DNA of 64,000 nucleotides from Geoglobus acetivorans (GCF_039641995.1 NZ_CP087714.1:868001-932000); one strand, 5' to 3'. Counted from the stretch's first letter, positions 25,342-33,335 are shown. Program-made: numbers and translations. The notes: generated by a model from the letters alone, not told the origin.

Positions 25342-26625
25342 TTAAATGGGCTTTCTCCACACCAATATCAGTGTGAGGACAACCCTGGTAAGGGACAGAA
25401 CGGCCAGCAATACGAACAACTCCAAAACCGCGTCGAATATCAGAAATAGCATTATGAGAAATATTCTTTCATCCCTCTTTCCGGGAATTTTTCTCAAAAC
25501 CGGGTAATCCTGAAAAATGCTCCTGCCAAACGCCCCTCTGTATCTCTCTGAGGTGTAGCTCACCATGTAGCTGCCAAACGCTGCAAGGGAGAAGAGAACC
25601 CATCCGGTCGTGTCGAGGCTGGAGGTATAGGCAAGGCCAAGCAGGAAAAGGAAATCGACGATTCTGTCCAGATTTGAATCTATCCAGCCGCCAAACGGAC
25701 TGCCCATCATCTTCGCCCGTGCAATTTCTCCATCAATGCCATCTAAAATTGAACTCAGCTGAAAAAATATGCCCGCAACAGGTTTGGAGAAAAATATCAG
25801 TAAAAAGGACATTGTTCCTGCGAGAAAGCTTATGAGGGATGCTTGGTTTGGAGTAAGGCTATTAATGACCTTTTCTGTAATCCTGATCGATATCTTCCTG
25901 TTCAGGTGCCTTGAAATGAATCCGTCCTCTCCAGACTTTATGCTCCTCCTTATAATCTCCCTGTTGGCCCTTTCAAGCTCCTCCTCAGTGTCAACATCCA
26001 TCCAGAATTTGCCCGAAACCAGTGTGACCTCCACTCTCGCTTTTTCCATAATTTCGGAAAGGGACACCTCTTCCTTTTCTCTTACAATTTCTTCAGCATG
26101 CCTGAAAATTTCAGGTGTCAGTACAAAAAATCCGGTGTCAATGCAGTCGAAATCTGTCAGCTCTTTCCCTATTCTCTCCACCCTGCCATTTTTTACTCTG
26201 ACTTTTGTGGCCTCGCTGATATCCACGAATTCCGGTTCGGGATCTCCAACCAGGCCCTTTGCTCTCACAGCCTCTTTTATAAACTCTTCTTCGTAAACAT
26301 GGTCGCCCATTATCAGAATGAACTCCTCGTTGATGAAGTCTTTTGCCAGGTAGAGGGAATATCCATTGCCTTTTTCAGGATGGGCATTGGTGACATGTCT
26401 GAATTTGAAACCCTCTCTTTCAAGAAACTCCATGATCTGAGGTCCGAATTTGGGATTGATGACGAGAATGAACTCCTGAACACCGCACTCTTGGAGCATT
26501 TTGATGTTTCTCCAGATTATTTCTCTGCCCCCCACCCTCAGCAATGCTTTCGGGCGACCTCCCATTCGTGTCCCCAGACCGGCTGTGAGTATCACCGCCT
26601 TTCTGGGAACATTTCCGGAGGTCAT
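25342..26625 (-). CDS. Bifunctional IPCT/DIPP synthase for di-myo-inositol phosphate
   Basis: A 427-residue fusion known from Archaeoglobus and other hyperthermophiles. The N-terminal half is a nucleotidyltransferase (LTAGLGTRMGGRPKALL, MGDHVYEEEF) that makes CDP-inositol; the C-terminal half is a membrane CDP-alcohol phosphatidyltransferase with the full motif, seen as DGIDGEIARA followed at the right spacing by G, D and D (GGWIDSNLD, near residues 293-320) and several helices. The product route leads to di-myo-inositol-1,1'-phosphate, a heat-induced solute. The DIP synthase motif distinguishes it from ordinary lipid enzymes only by the fusion. Confidence 0.88.
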   Translation of the reverse strand: MTSGNVPRKAVILTAGLGTRMGGRPKALLRVGGREIIWRNIKMLQECGVQEFILVINPKFGPQIMEFLEREGFKFRHVTNAHPEKGNGYSLYLAKDFINEEFILIMGDHVYEEEFIKEAVRAKGLVGDPEPEFVDISEATKVRVKNGRVERIGKELTDFDCIDTGFFVLTPEIFRHAEEIVREKEEVSLSEIMEKARVEVTLVSGKFWMDVDTEEELERANREIIRRSIKSGEDGFISRHLNRKISIRITEKVINSLTPNQASLISFLAGTMSFLLIFFSKPVAGIFFQLSSILDGIDGEIARAKMMGSPFGGWIDSNLDRIVDFLFLLGLAYTSSLDTTGWVLFSLAAFGSYMVSYTSERYRGAFGRSIFQDYPVLRKIPGKRDERIFLIMLFLIFDAVLELFVLLAVLSLTRVVLTLILVWRKPI

Positions 26626-26698
26626 GCGAAAATGTTGGGGTTTTATGAATATAAATTGAACTACAGAAATGCTGCTTGCAAGGCCTTCTCAGGAAAGA

Positions 26699-26730
26699 GT
26701 TATATAGCATTTGATGTAAAGTTATATCAA
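26699..26730 (+). promoter_or_regulatory. Promoter and 20 bp palindromic operator of the BlaI-like gene
   Basis: A TATA element (TTATATAG, 26699-26706) is followed at once by TTGATGTAAAGTTATATCAA (26711-26730), a near-perfect palindrome with one mismatched pair and a two-base centre. The palindrome ends on the first base of the start codon at 26730. A dimeric winged-helix repressor bound here would block the start site, so autoregulation by the BlaI-like protein is likely. Confidence 0.6.
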
Positions 26731-27083
26731 TGGTGAAAAAGGAAAGAATAGAATTTGATGAAAACATATCTCCTCTATCACCACTGGAAGAAAGGATTAT
26801 GGACTTTCTGTGGACCAATGGTCCATCTCCCATTGGAGTCATCTCCGAAAGTTTAAACGTCACAATGTCGAGTGTCGCCGCAACTCTCGACAGGCTTGTG
26901 AAAAATGGAATTGTCGAAAGAAGGCAGGAAAAAGTAGGTGGTAGAAGAAAATTTGTTTATTATCCCCTGCTATCCAGAAACGATATGGTGAAAATGTTTG
27001 TGGAAAACATACTGGACAGGCTTGTTGAGAATTTTGGGGATGTGGTGGTGGAGTATTTCCACAGGAGAGGCATTAGGCAATGA
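26730..27083 (+). CDS. BlaI/MecI-type winged-helix repressor
   Basis: A 117-residue protein with a winged helix in residues 16-80 (SPLEERIMDFLWTNGPSPIG, SSVAATLDRLVKNGIVERR, and the wing GGRRKFVYYPL) and a helical dimerisation tail, as in BlaI/MecI repressors. It overlaps the next gene, a membrane zinc peptidase, by 4 bp. In bacteria this pair (BlaI-BlaR1) responds to cell-wall antibiotics. This organism should have no peptidoglycan, so the signal must be different. The palindrome over its start codon supports autorepression. Confidence 0.82.
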   Translation: MVKKERIEFDENISPLSPLEERIMDFLWTNGPSPIGVISESLNVTMSSVAATLDRLVKNGIVERRQEKVGGRRKFVYYPLLSRNDMVKMFVENILDRLVENFGDVVVEYFHRRGIRQ

Positions 27084-27727
27084 ACACTCTGGAGTGCACG
27101 ATCGTCTGCTTCAAACAGTCAGGAATGATGTTTCCGATTCTGGTGATCACTTCCGGTGTCCTCATTTCTCTGGCAGGCTATTTTGCTGTCAGAGACAATA
27201 TTGAGAAACTCAGATTCTACTGGATGGCGAACGTACTCGCTCTGTTCAACGCTCCGGTTGTTTACTTTTCTATGGCATGTGACATGCTGTTCTTCCTTAA
27301 ACTGTATATCACGTATGCTTTTCTGGTTCTGACCGGAATTTTCATTTCTCCACACCTTTACAGGTATTATCTGAAAAAGAAATATGGTTACGAGAGAGAT
27401 GTAGAGCTTGAGAGGCTCGCAGGCCTTGAGAGGGTGTATCTTCTAAATACTTCATTTCCAAGAGCTTTTACAATGGGCAGAGATGTTTTCATATCTGCAG
27501 GAATGCTTGAAATCCTGGACGAGTCCGAGCTGATGGCTGTGCTGTATCATGAAAAGTTCCATGTACTCGAGAACAAGACTCCATTTCTCAACAAGCTGAA
27601 GTTTCTCACGTTTTTGCCGTTTTCACAGGAAAAAATCGAGAAAATGGCAGACGAGTATGCGATCAGGATGATCGGCAGAGATCCACTGGAAAGAGCAAAG
27701 AAAAAGTTGGAAGAGTTCTACGGCTAA
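27080..27727 (+). CDS. Membrane zinc peptidase, M56/M48 (BlaR1-like) without sensor domain
   Basis: A 215-residue protein with three or four N-terminal hydrophobic segments and a zinc peptidase domain: HEKFH at about residue 157 (in AVLYHEKFHVLENK) and a downstream glutamate in KMADEYAIRMIG as likely third ligand. LNTSFPRAFTMGRDVFISAGMLE in parts is the usual strand-helix before the HExxH. BlaR1 proteins carry an external sensor domain after the peptidase; here the protein simply ends. Coupling by 4 bp overlap to the BlaI-like gene suggests it cleaves that repressor. Confidence 0.82.
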   Translation: MNTLECTIVCFKQSGMMFPILVITSGVLISLAGYFAVRDNIEKLRFYWMANVLALFNAPVVYFSMACDMLFFLKLYITYAFLVLTGIFISPHLYRYYLKKKYGYERDVELERLAGLERVYLLNTSFPRAFTMGRDVFISAGMLEILDESELMAVLYHEKFHVLENKTPFLNKLKFLTFLPFSQEKIEKMADEYAIRMIGRDPLERAKKKLEEFYG

Positions 27728-28143
27728 TGCTCGAGTTCCAGGTCCTCATAATCTTCGTTGATGATCTCGTCGGGGTCTGCATACCACTCCGACCTTCTTC
27801 TCTTCAGGATGACGTATAGAACGATCAGTCCTGCTGAGATGAGGACCACCGGATAGTACCAGAGTCCCGCAAAAACACCTTCTTTGGGAGGATTGGCCAG
27901 AATCTCCTTACCGTATGTTGACTGAAGTTCGGCTATAATCTCTTCCTTTGTCATGCCTGAACTGATCATCTGGTTTATCTCTTCTCTGAGTTTGGCTGCA
28001 GTTCCGCACTCACAGCTTTTCAGTATCATGCCGCAACCGCACGTACAGAGAACATCGCTCTGAATGTCATCGAGAGTCACTGCAAGAGCTTTGCCACCTG
28101 CGATTAAAAGTAAAAATAGAACTATCACTGCTTTCAGTTTCAT
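27724..28143 (-). CDS. CcmH-like cytochrome c maturation protein 1
   Basis: A 139-residue protein with signal sequence (residues 1-21), a CcmH/CycL-like domain on the outside, and a C-terminal helix near residues 95-115 with an acidic cytoplasmic tail. Ordinary CcmH has a single CxxC; here five cysteines lie close together at C33, C35, C37, C44 and C46 (CTCGCGMILKSCEC). CcmH keeps the haem-binding cysteines of apocytochrome c reduced for ligation. Its start overlaps the end of ccmF by 4 bp, with an AGGTGG ribosome site, and its stop overlaps the convergent peptidase gene by 4 bp. Confidence 0.82.
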   Translation of the reverse strand: MKLKAVIVLFLLLIAGGKALAVTLDDIQSDVLCTCGCGMILKSCECGTAAKLREEINQMISSGMTKEEIIAELQSTYGKEILANPPKEGVFAGLWYYPVVLISAGLIVLYVILKRRRSEWYADPDEIINEDYEDLELEH

Positions 28144-30095
28144 GAAACCACCTCTTCTTTTTTCTTTGCACCTTCAAACAACCCCCTGACGAATCTCCTC
28201 GGTATCAGTGCAAAGACACCTCCTGCGGTTAAAACCCAGCTTCCGAGCCATATCAGGTTCACGGTAGGTTCGATTTTGACTGTCAGTAGAGCCGAATTTT
28301 CATCTATTCCGTTCAGGATGAGGTACAGGTCTTTCGGGAATTCCGTGTGGATGTACACCTTCCTTATCTGTTCTCCATTGCCTGCTTTATACTGCTCTAT
28401 TGCAGGTCTGGCCACACCGAGCAGCCTTCCATCCTTCCAAATTTCAATTTTTGCCGCCCACGTTGTTTTCAGCGGAGTATCTTCATAGTCCGGTGCGGAA
28501 TATATCAGGGTGTATTCCCCAAAGTTTGCTGGCTGGTGTATCTGGAGCCTTACGTTCTCGTATTCTTGGGCGTAAATCCCACCCGCAATGCCGATGAAAA
28601 CCAGGAGCAGTCCCAGATGGGCGGTGTAACCGCCGTATCTTCTCCTTCTTCTGAGAACGATTTTGATCAGACTCAGGTTGCCGTACTGTTCTCTGAAGCT
28701 TGCTGTGTCCCAGATGTACTGCTGAAGGTGAGTGGTTATCGCAAACAGGAATGAGGAAATTGCTATCACCATCTCAAACCTGTGTCCTACTGCGATTGAG
28801 TATACAAGCCCTGCAACGAATGCGGCTGCTGGTAGTCTGAGCCTCTTCAGAAGTTCTTTACCTGAAGTCCGTCTCCAGGGGAACGCTATGCACAGTCCAA
28901 GCAGGATTATGAGGAAGAACGCAAGGGGCGTGATCACCGTGTTGTAAAATGGCGGACCGATTGTGACCTTGTATCCCGTGATACCCTCGCTTATCAGCGG
29001 AAATATTGTTCCCCAGAATACCGTGAGTGCTGAGGTAACGAGTATCAGATTGTTGAACAGAAATGTGGCCTCTTTCGAGGCAGCAGCCTCGATTATGTCC
29101 TTGCTTTTTATGTAATCCTTCCTTTCATAGATTATGTACAGCGTTATTGCGAATACGGCAAAGAGCATGAACGTGAACGGGGGAGTGAGGTTGCTCTGCC
29201 CGAATGCGTGAACGCTGCTTATCACTCCGCTCCTCGTAATGTATGTCCCGAGGATGACGAATTCGAAGGTCATGAATGCCAGAATTATGTTCCAGAGCTT
29301 CATGCCCCGTCTGGCTTCCTGAATCATAACGCTGTGCATCAGTGCAGAGAGCGTTAGCCACGGGAGGAGGGAGGAATTCTCCACAGGATCCCATGCCCAG
29401 TATCCACCCCAGCCGAGGACGTCATACGCCCAGAGTGCTCCCCAGAATATGCCCTGAGTAAGCCAGATCCACGTGAACACTATCCATTTTCTCCCCCTGT
29501 ACACCCATGTGTCGTTGGCCGTCATCACACCTGCAAGTGCCAGTGCATACACTATTGCCGAGCCAGCGTATCCCAGAAACAGTGTTGGTGGATGGGCAGC
29601 CATTTCGGGGGTCTGGAGCAGAGGGTTAAGCCCGGCTCCATCTGAGGGCATAAATCCGAGATCCCGGAACGGATTCTGAATTGAAATCAGTAGTGAGAGG
29701 AAGAACAGGGCAATTATATTCACGATCAGTAGTGTGTATGCAGAGAGAAGGTCTTTTTTCTCCATCCTTACATACGCAACCGCGTAACCCATTATCAGGA
29801 TAGTCCATAGCAGAAGAGAACCTTCAGAACCGGCCCAGAACGCAGTTATCTTGTAAGCTGCAGGAAGTGCTATGTTCGAATGGTATGCCACGTACTCTAT
29901 TCGGAAGTTATCTGTGAGGAAGTAATAAACAAGCAGTGCTGAGCTGACCAGCGTCGTAGCAGCAGACAGATAGATGGCTTTCTCTCCGTTTTTGAGGTAT
30001 GATGCTCTCTTTTCCTTTATACCGAAATAGTACGCTGCGGTGGAGTAAAGCGTACTGATAAATGCGATAAACAGAAAAATATATCCTATATCCAC
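28140..30095 (-). CDS. ccmF: Cytochrome c haem lyase subunit CcmF
   Basis: CcmF is the membrane haem lyase core of System I cytochrome c maturation. The 651-residue, roughly 15-helix protein has the tryptophan-rich haem-handling signature WGGYWAWDPVENSSLLPWL near residues 229-247, histidines in conserved positions around it, and an external loop near the C-terminus (about 510-620). The start is a GTG at 30095 preceded by GAGGAGGTG. It is flanked by two CcmH-like genes in the same direction; genes for CcmA, B, C and E are not in the window. Confidence 0.95.
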   Translation of the reverse strand: MDIGYIFLFIAFISTLYSTAAYYFGIKEKRASYLKNGEKAIYLSAATTLVSSALLVYYFLTDNFRIEYVAYHSNIALPAAYKITAFWAGSEGSLLLWTILIMGYAVAYVRMEKKDLLSAYTLLIVNIIALFFLSLLISIQNPFRDLGFMPSDGAGLNPLLQTPEMAAHPPTLFLGYAGSAIVYALALAGVMTANDTWVYRGRKWIVFTWIWLTQGIFWGALWAYDVLGWGGYWAWDPVENSSLLPWLTLSALMHSVMIQEARRGMKLWNIILAFMTFEFVILGTYITRSGVISSVHAFGQSNLTPPFTFMLFAVFAITLYIIYERKDYIKSKDIIEAAASKEATFLFNNLILVTSALTVFWGTIFPLISEGITGYKVTIGPPFYNTVITPLAFFLIILLGLCIAFPWRRTSGKELLKRLRLPAAAFVAGLVYSIAVGHRFEMVIAISSFLFAITTHLQQYIWDTASFREQYGNLSLIKIVLRRRRRYGGYTAHLGLLLVFIGIAGGIYAQEYENVRLQIHQPANFGEYTLIYSAPDYEDTPLKTTWAAKIEIWKDGRLLGVARPAIEQYKAGNGEQIRKVYIHTEFPKDLYLILNGIDENSALLTVKIEPTVNLIWLGSWVLTAGGVFALIPRRFVRGLFEGAKKKEEVVS

Positions 30096-30107
30096 GATTT
30101 CACCTCC

Positions 30108-30539
30108 TCATAATTCCCAGTCGTTATCCTTTCCTGGCTTCTTTCCGCCTTTTCTGCCTTTATTCTTGGATCTGCTTCCGAGCTGATATGCGATTATTCC
30201 CGTTATAACAATTGCGGCCAGATAGAATGGCAGAGGGTTCACGTTGTTGTTTCTTGAGGCAGATTTTATCGCCTCCAGTTCAGCGTTTACGAGAATGGCG
30301 CTACCGTACTGGTTCACGAATTTCTGGATGATCTCGTCGGGGGTTTTTCCTGACGTAAGCTCTCTCGATATCTCTGTTTTTGCTGCAACTGCTGTTTCGC
30401 ATTCACAGCTGTACAGAATCTCTCCACAACCGCATGGACAGTATATCTTTGTTTCTACGTCAAGCGGTGAGTATGCTGAACTTGCCACTCCAGAGAATAT
30501 TATCAGGATTGCTACCAGTTTGACCAGTTTTTTCAACAT
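30108..30539 (-). CDS. CcmH-like cytochrome c maturation protein 2
   Basis: A 143-residue paralogue of the gene at 27724-28143, with signal sequence, the same five-cysteine pattern (C34, C36, C38, C45, C47 in CPCGCGEILYSCEC), a C-terminal helix near 104-120 and a lysine-rich end (SKNKGRKGGKKPGK). It comes first in the ccm transcript, 12 bp before ccmF. A TATA-like TTTAAATAC about 45 bp upstream is its likely promoter, with GGTGATAGG as ribosome site. Two copies around one CcmF suggest a dimer of different subunits or two substrate classes. Confidence 0.8.
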   Translation of the reverse strand: MLKKLVKLVAILIIFSGVASSAYSPLDVETKIYCPCGCGEILYSCECETAVAAKTEISRELTSGKTPDEIIQKFVNQYGSAILVNAELEAIKSASRNNNVNPLPFYLAAIVITGIIAYQLGSRSKNKGRKGGKKPGKDNDWEL

Positions 30540-30576
30540 CCTATCACCCTACTTTACAGTCAGTGAAAAACAGTAT

Positions 30577-30966
30577 TTAAACCTTTCTAACTATTAGCAT
30601 TGCCAGGTAGATGGCGAACAGAGCTGCCAGCACCTCCATTCCTGGAGCTTCTTTTCCCGGTTTGGAGTCTGGATCCCCTGGAAACGTGCCAGAACTGAGT
30701 TCCTGCTGGTTTGTATATCCATCTCCATCACTGTCTTTGGAGAGGAGCTTTTCTCCCTTTCCGAGTTTGGCATAGTCCGCCCCAAAACTGTTCACTCCTC
30801 CGTATCCAGAACTCTGGACATGACAGAGGGTGCATTTTTTGATACTGTCGCTGTATTCTTTGAAATCCTTCATGTACTCTGGTCTTGCATCCACCGGTGT
30901 TAAGAGTAGAAGAGACACCAGCAGAATCACCGCCGTTATATTTCTCCAGCGTTTCCACACACTCAT
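30577..30966 (-). CDS. Monohaem cytochrome c with calcium-binding repeat and sorting tail
   Basis: A 129-residue exported protein. After a signal peptide (about residues 1-28) comes a single haem c motif CTLCH (C45, C48, H49). Residues near 78-100 (DSDGDGYTNQQELSSGTFPG) form a thrombospondin type 3/EF-hand-like calcium loop. The end, PGMEVLAALFAIYLAMLIVRKV, as a hydrophobic helix with a PG start and basic end, resembles PGF-CTERM archaeosortase signals (quoted here only in part: PGMEVLAALFA). The protein is upstream of the ccm genes on the same strand and may be a substrate of that machinery. Confidence 0.78.
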   Translation of the reverse strand: MSVWKRWRNITAVILLVSLLLLTPVDARPEYMKDFKEYSDSIKKCTLCHVQSSGYGGVNSFGADYAKLGKGEKLLSKDSDGDGYTNQQELSSGTFPGDPDSKPGKEAPGMEVLAALFAIYLAMLIVRKV

Positions 30967-31026
30967 CTGCTCATCCTCCTGTTTACAGCAGGTGTAAATC
31001 GAGAAATATAAGTCTTTCCGGTGCCA

Positions 31027-31060
31027 GAATGTTAATGAGTATATTGGATTTTTAACATTC
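31027..31060. promoter_or_regulatory. Large inverted repeat upstream of the anchored winged-helix regulator
   Basis: GAATGTTAA (31027-31035) and TTAACATTC (31052-31060) form perfect 9 bp arms separated by 16 bp. With one mismatch the arms extend to CC and GG on the outside. The repeat lies between two divergent genes: the monohaem cytochrome (starting 30966) and the regulator (starting 31102). A TATA-like AAGTTTTATTTT follows at about 31070. The position suits an operator that could control both genes. Confidence 0.6.
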
Positions 31061-31101
31061 CGGGGGGATAAGTTTTATTTTCAGCAGGTGGAAGTTGTTT
31101 T

Positions 31102-31602
31102 ATGAAAAATGAACATCTCATTTCGATCATTGCCGGTCTCGTAATGCTTGTACTCTCATATACTCTCATCCCGCAGGCGACCCCTCACATGATGATGTAC
31201 TCTCCGTACTACAGCACTCTGCCATCCATTCTTGCAGTGGCAGGGATACTGCTCGTGGTGATACCCATCATTTTTGCCGTCCAATCAGAGCGCTGTGAGA
31301 ATACGGAAGACAAGGAAAATTTGAAGCGTCAAGAGATAACGCCAGAGGAACCTCATGAAGCTAAGAACTGTGTGGAAACACTCGCAGTTGCGGAAAAACT
31401 CCTCGAGGAGGACGAAAAGAAGGTACTGAAAATCATTGCGGAAAATGAGGGCGTCACACAGGACAGCCTGCACTTCAGAACAGGCTTCTCCACATCAAAG
31501 GTATCCATGATTGTTAAAAAGCTCGAGGAAAAGGATTTGATCTACCGTGAGAGGTTTGGAAAGACCTACAGGCTCTATCTGAGCGACTGGGTGAAAAGTT
31601 AA
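31102..31602 (+). CDS. Membrane-anchored winged-helix regulator
   Basis: A 166-residue protein with two N-terminal helices (residues 7-24 and 42-60), a charged linker, and a C-terminal winged helix (DEKKVLKIIAENEG, SLHFRTGFSTSKVSMIVKKL, wing YRERFGKTYRL). The DNA-binding part resembles MarR-type domains common in archaeal anchored regulators. The outside loop between helices is methionine-rich (HMMMYSP), which could bind copper or another soft metal. It lies between cytochrome c genes on both sides and next to a strong inverted repeat, so it probably regulates this locus. Confidence 0.75.
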   Translation: MKNEHLISIIAGLVMLVLSYTLIPQATPHMMMYSPYYSTLPSILAVAGILLVVIPIIFAVQSERCENTEDKENLKRQEITPEEPHEAKNCVETLAVAEKLLEEDEKKVLKIIAENEGVTQDSLHFRTGFSTSKVSMIVKKLEEKDLIYRERFGKTYRLYLSDWVKS

Positions 31603-31630
31603 ATATCTATACGTTTGTAATATGTAATGT

Positions 31631-32143
31631 ATGGAGAGAAAAGAGATTGTATTTTTGCTGATGGGGTTTGCCATCGGTCTGGTTGCAGGGGCGTTCATAG
31701 TCGGTCTGACTTACAGCACCTATCCTGGCTGGATGCCGGGAATGCAGTACATGCCCGGGATGCAGTACACTCCAACGCCATACTCGGCAGAGTACAAGAC
31801 CAATGGCGAAAGGATATTCCTTACTGGAGTGAATGAGAATGGGGAGAGGATTCCCTTTGTTGGGGGACCACAGTGGCTATACATGCACGGAGGTGGCTGT
31901 GCAAGCTGCCACGGTGCCGACGGCAAAGGTGGTATATATCCCATGATGTGCGGGGTGAAAACACCAGACATCAGGTACTCGACCCTAACTGAGAAGCACG
32001 GTATGAGTGTGGATGATATAAAAAAGGCGATAACCCAGGGTGTTGACGATGAGGGGGAGGAACTGGACTACTGCATGCCGAGGTGGCAGATGAGCGAGGA
32101 CGACCTGAACGACCTGATAGCGTATCTCAAAGAGCTTGGCTGA
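31631..32143 (+). CDS. Monohaem c-type cytochrome, N-terminally anchored
   Basis: A 170-residue protein with an uncleaved N-terminal helix (FLLMGFAIGLVAGAFIVGL), a Met/Pro/Gly/Tyr-rich spacer in which PGMQY is repeated, and a class I-like cytochrome c domain with CASCH (C90, C93, H94). A distal methionine could come from YPMMCG or CMPRWQM. The C-terminal helix DDLNDLIAYLKEL is typical of cytochrome c. It starts 28 bp after the anchored regulator on the same strand and ends 1 bp before a convergent methyltransferase gene. Confidence 0.87.
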   Translation: MERKEIVFLLMGFAIGLVAGAFIVGLTYSTYPGWMPGMQYMPGMQYTPTPYSAEYKTNGERIFLTGVNENGERIPFVGGPQWLYMHGGGCASCHGADGKGGIYPMMCGVKTPDIRYSTLTEKHGMSVDDIKKAITQGVDDEGEELDYCMPRWQMSEDDLNDLIAYLKELG

Positions 32144-32144
32144 C

Positions 32145-32750
32145 TTACTTTTCAGCAACGATAATTCTGAAAACCGATGTCCTTAGATATTTTTCTTCAA
32201 GAATTTTGAAACCCGTTTTTCTTATATTTTCTGCGGTTTTCCTGTTTATCTCCGGACCTATCGCTCTGAAAATCGGATTGATGAAGTCCATGATTCTGCC
32301 TGCAAAATCGTTTTCACACCTCATGTGCTCGAGAAAATAGGCCTTTCCACCCTTTTTAAGGACTCTGTGAAGTTCTTTCAATCCAGCAAGAGGGTTTTCA
32401 ACAGAACAGAAAACGAATGTTGATATTATTCCGTCAAATGATTCGTCTTTAAACGGGAGAGCCTCCACATCTGCCACAACCAGGTCTAATTCCCTTCCAA
32501 TGTGTCTTGACTTTATGGCTGCTTTTTCGAGCATTTTCCTGCTGATGTCCACTCCGACGACTCTCCAGTCTTTGTAATGTGGAATGTTCTTGCCCGTACC
32601 AATTCCCACTTCCAGGATGTTTTTACCGTCAACGATTTCCATGAGTTCCTTTCTCCATTTTGAAAGGGCAAAAATCTCCATAGGAGATTCCATGAGATCA
32701 TAAACTCTTGCTATTCTGTCGTACTTCTTTTTGTCAATACCTTTCTTCAT
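32145..32750 (-). CDS. Class I SAM-dependent methyltransferase
   Basis: A 201-residue UbiE/COQ5-like methyltransferase with the SAM-binding motif ILEVGIGTGKN (about residues 49-59), the acidic GVDIS turn, DVEALPFKDESFDGIIS, and a C-terminal half (LKELHRVLKKGGKAYFLEH) typical of Methyltransf_11. Close relatives are annotated as phosphatidylethanolamine or quinone methyltransferases. The substrate cannot be told here; a menaquinone or lipid role would fit an envelope-oriented region. It diverges from the DUF411 gene. Confidence 0.85.
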   Translation of the reverse strand: MKKGIDKKKYDRIARVYDLMESPMEIFALSKWRKELMEIVDGKNILEVGIGTGKNIPHYKDWRVVGVDISRKMLEKAAIKSRHIGRELDLVVADVEALPFKDESFDGIISTFVFCSVENPLAGLKELHRVLKKGGKAYFLEHMRCENDFAGRIMDFINPIFRAIGPEINRKTAENIRKTGFKILEEKYLRTSVFRIIVAEK

Positions 32751-32768
32751 CAGCTTTACATTTGATGC

Positions 32769-32786
32769 AAAACTTTAAATAGTTTT
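32769..32786. promoter_or_regulatory. Palindromic TATA region between the methyltransferase and DUF411 genes
   Basis: AAAACT-TTAAAT-AGTTTT forms an 18 bp region with perfect 6 bp arms around a TATA-like core. The core lies 23-28 bp upstream of the ATG at 32803, fitting a leaderless transcript of the DUF411 gene, and about 20-25 bp upstream of the methyltransferase ATG at 32750 in the other direction. It may act as a bidirectional promoter. Confidence 0.5.
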
Positions 32787-32802
32787 CACCCTGATAACTG
32801 AT

Positions 32803-33276
32803 ATGAGGAAATCATTCTATTTGATTGCAGGAATTGTGGTTCTTTCAGCTGTCATTGCGATTAATGCTTTTAGCCAGAATTCTACTCCTGAAAGTTCAGA
32901 GAATGACTGGAACCGTGCTATTACTCTTTACAAAACGCAGTACTGTGGTTGCTGCGAGCAGTACATAGCCTATCTGCGTGAGAATGGCTATAATGTCGAG
33001 GTTGTTAATGTTGATGATCTGCCAGCTCTTTTCGATAAATACCGGGTTCCGGACGATATGCGTAGCTGTCACATCTCTGATCTGGGAGGATACTTTGCAG
33101 TGGGGCACATACCAGCAGAGGCAATCGATAAACTGATGAAAGAGCATCCAGCAATTGACGGCATATCTCTCCCGGGAATGCCTTCTGGCTCTCCGGGAAT
33201 GCCGGGCAACAAGGAAGAACCCTTTGTGGTCTATGCGCTGAAAGACGGAAATGCCGAAGTCTTCACAACTCTTTGA
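32803..33276 (+). CDS. DUF411 metal-binding protein, anchored
   Basis: A 157-residue protein with an N-terminal membrane helix (residues 4-24) and a DUF411 domain outside. The family motif is seen as YCGCCEQY (C48, C50, C51), followed by the DDMRSCHIS segment and GHIPAEAI. DUF411 proteins are linked with copper or silver resistance and often sit with copper ATPases, as here. A Pro/Gly/Met stretch (GMPSGSPGMPG) near residue 130 may be flexible or metal-binding. Transcription is probably from the palindromic TATA region upstream. Confidence 0.85.
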   Translation: MRKSFYLIAGIVVLSAVIAINAFSQNSTPESSENDWNRAITLYKTQYCGCCEQYIAYLRENGYNVEVVNVDDLPALFDKYRVPDDMRSCHISDLGGYFAVGHIPAEAIDKLMKEHPAIDGISLPGMPSGSPGMPGNKEEPFVVYALKDGNAEVFTTL

Positions 33277-33335
33277 GGCGTGATAGCACCCCTTATTTAT
33301 TTTTCTGAGATCTGGTGTATGGTGCGGTGTCGGTA

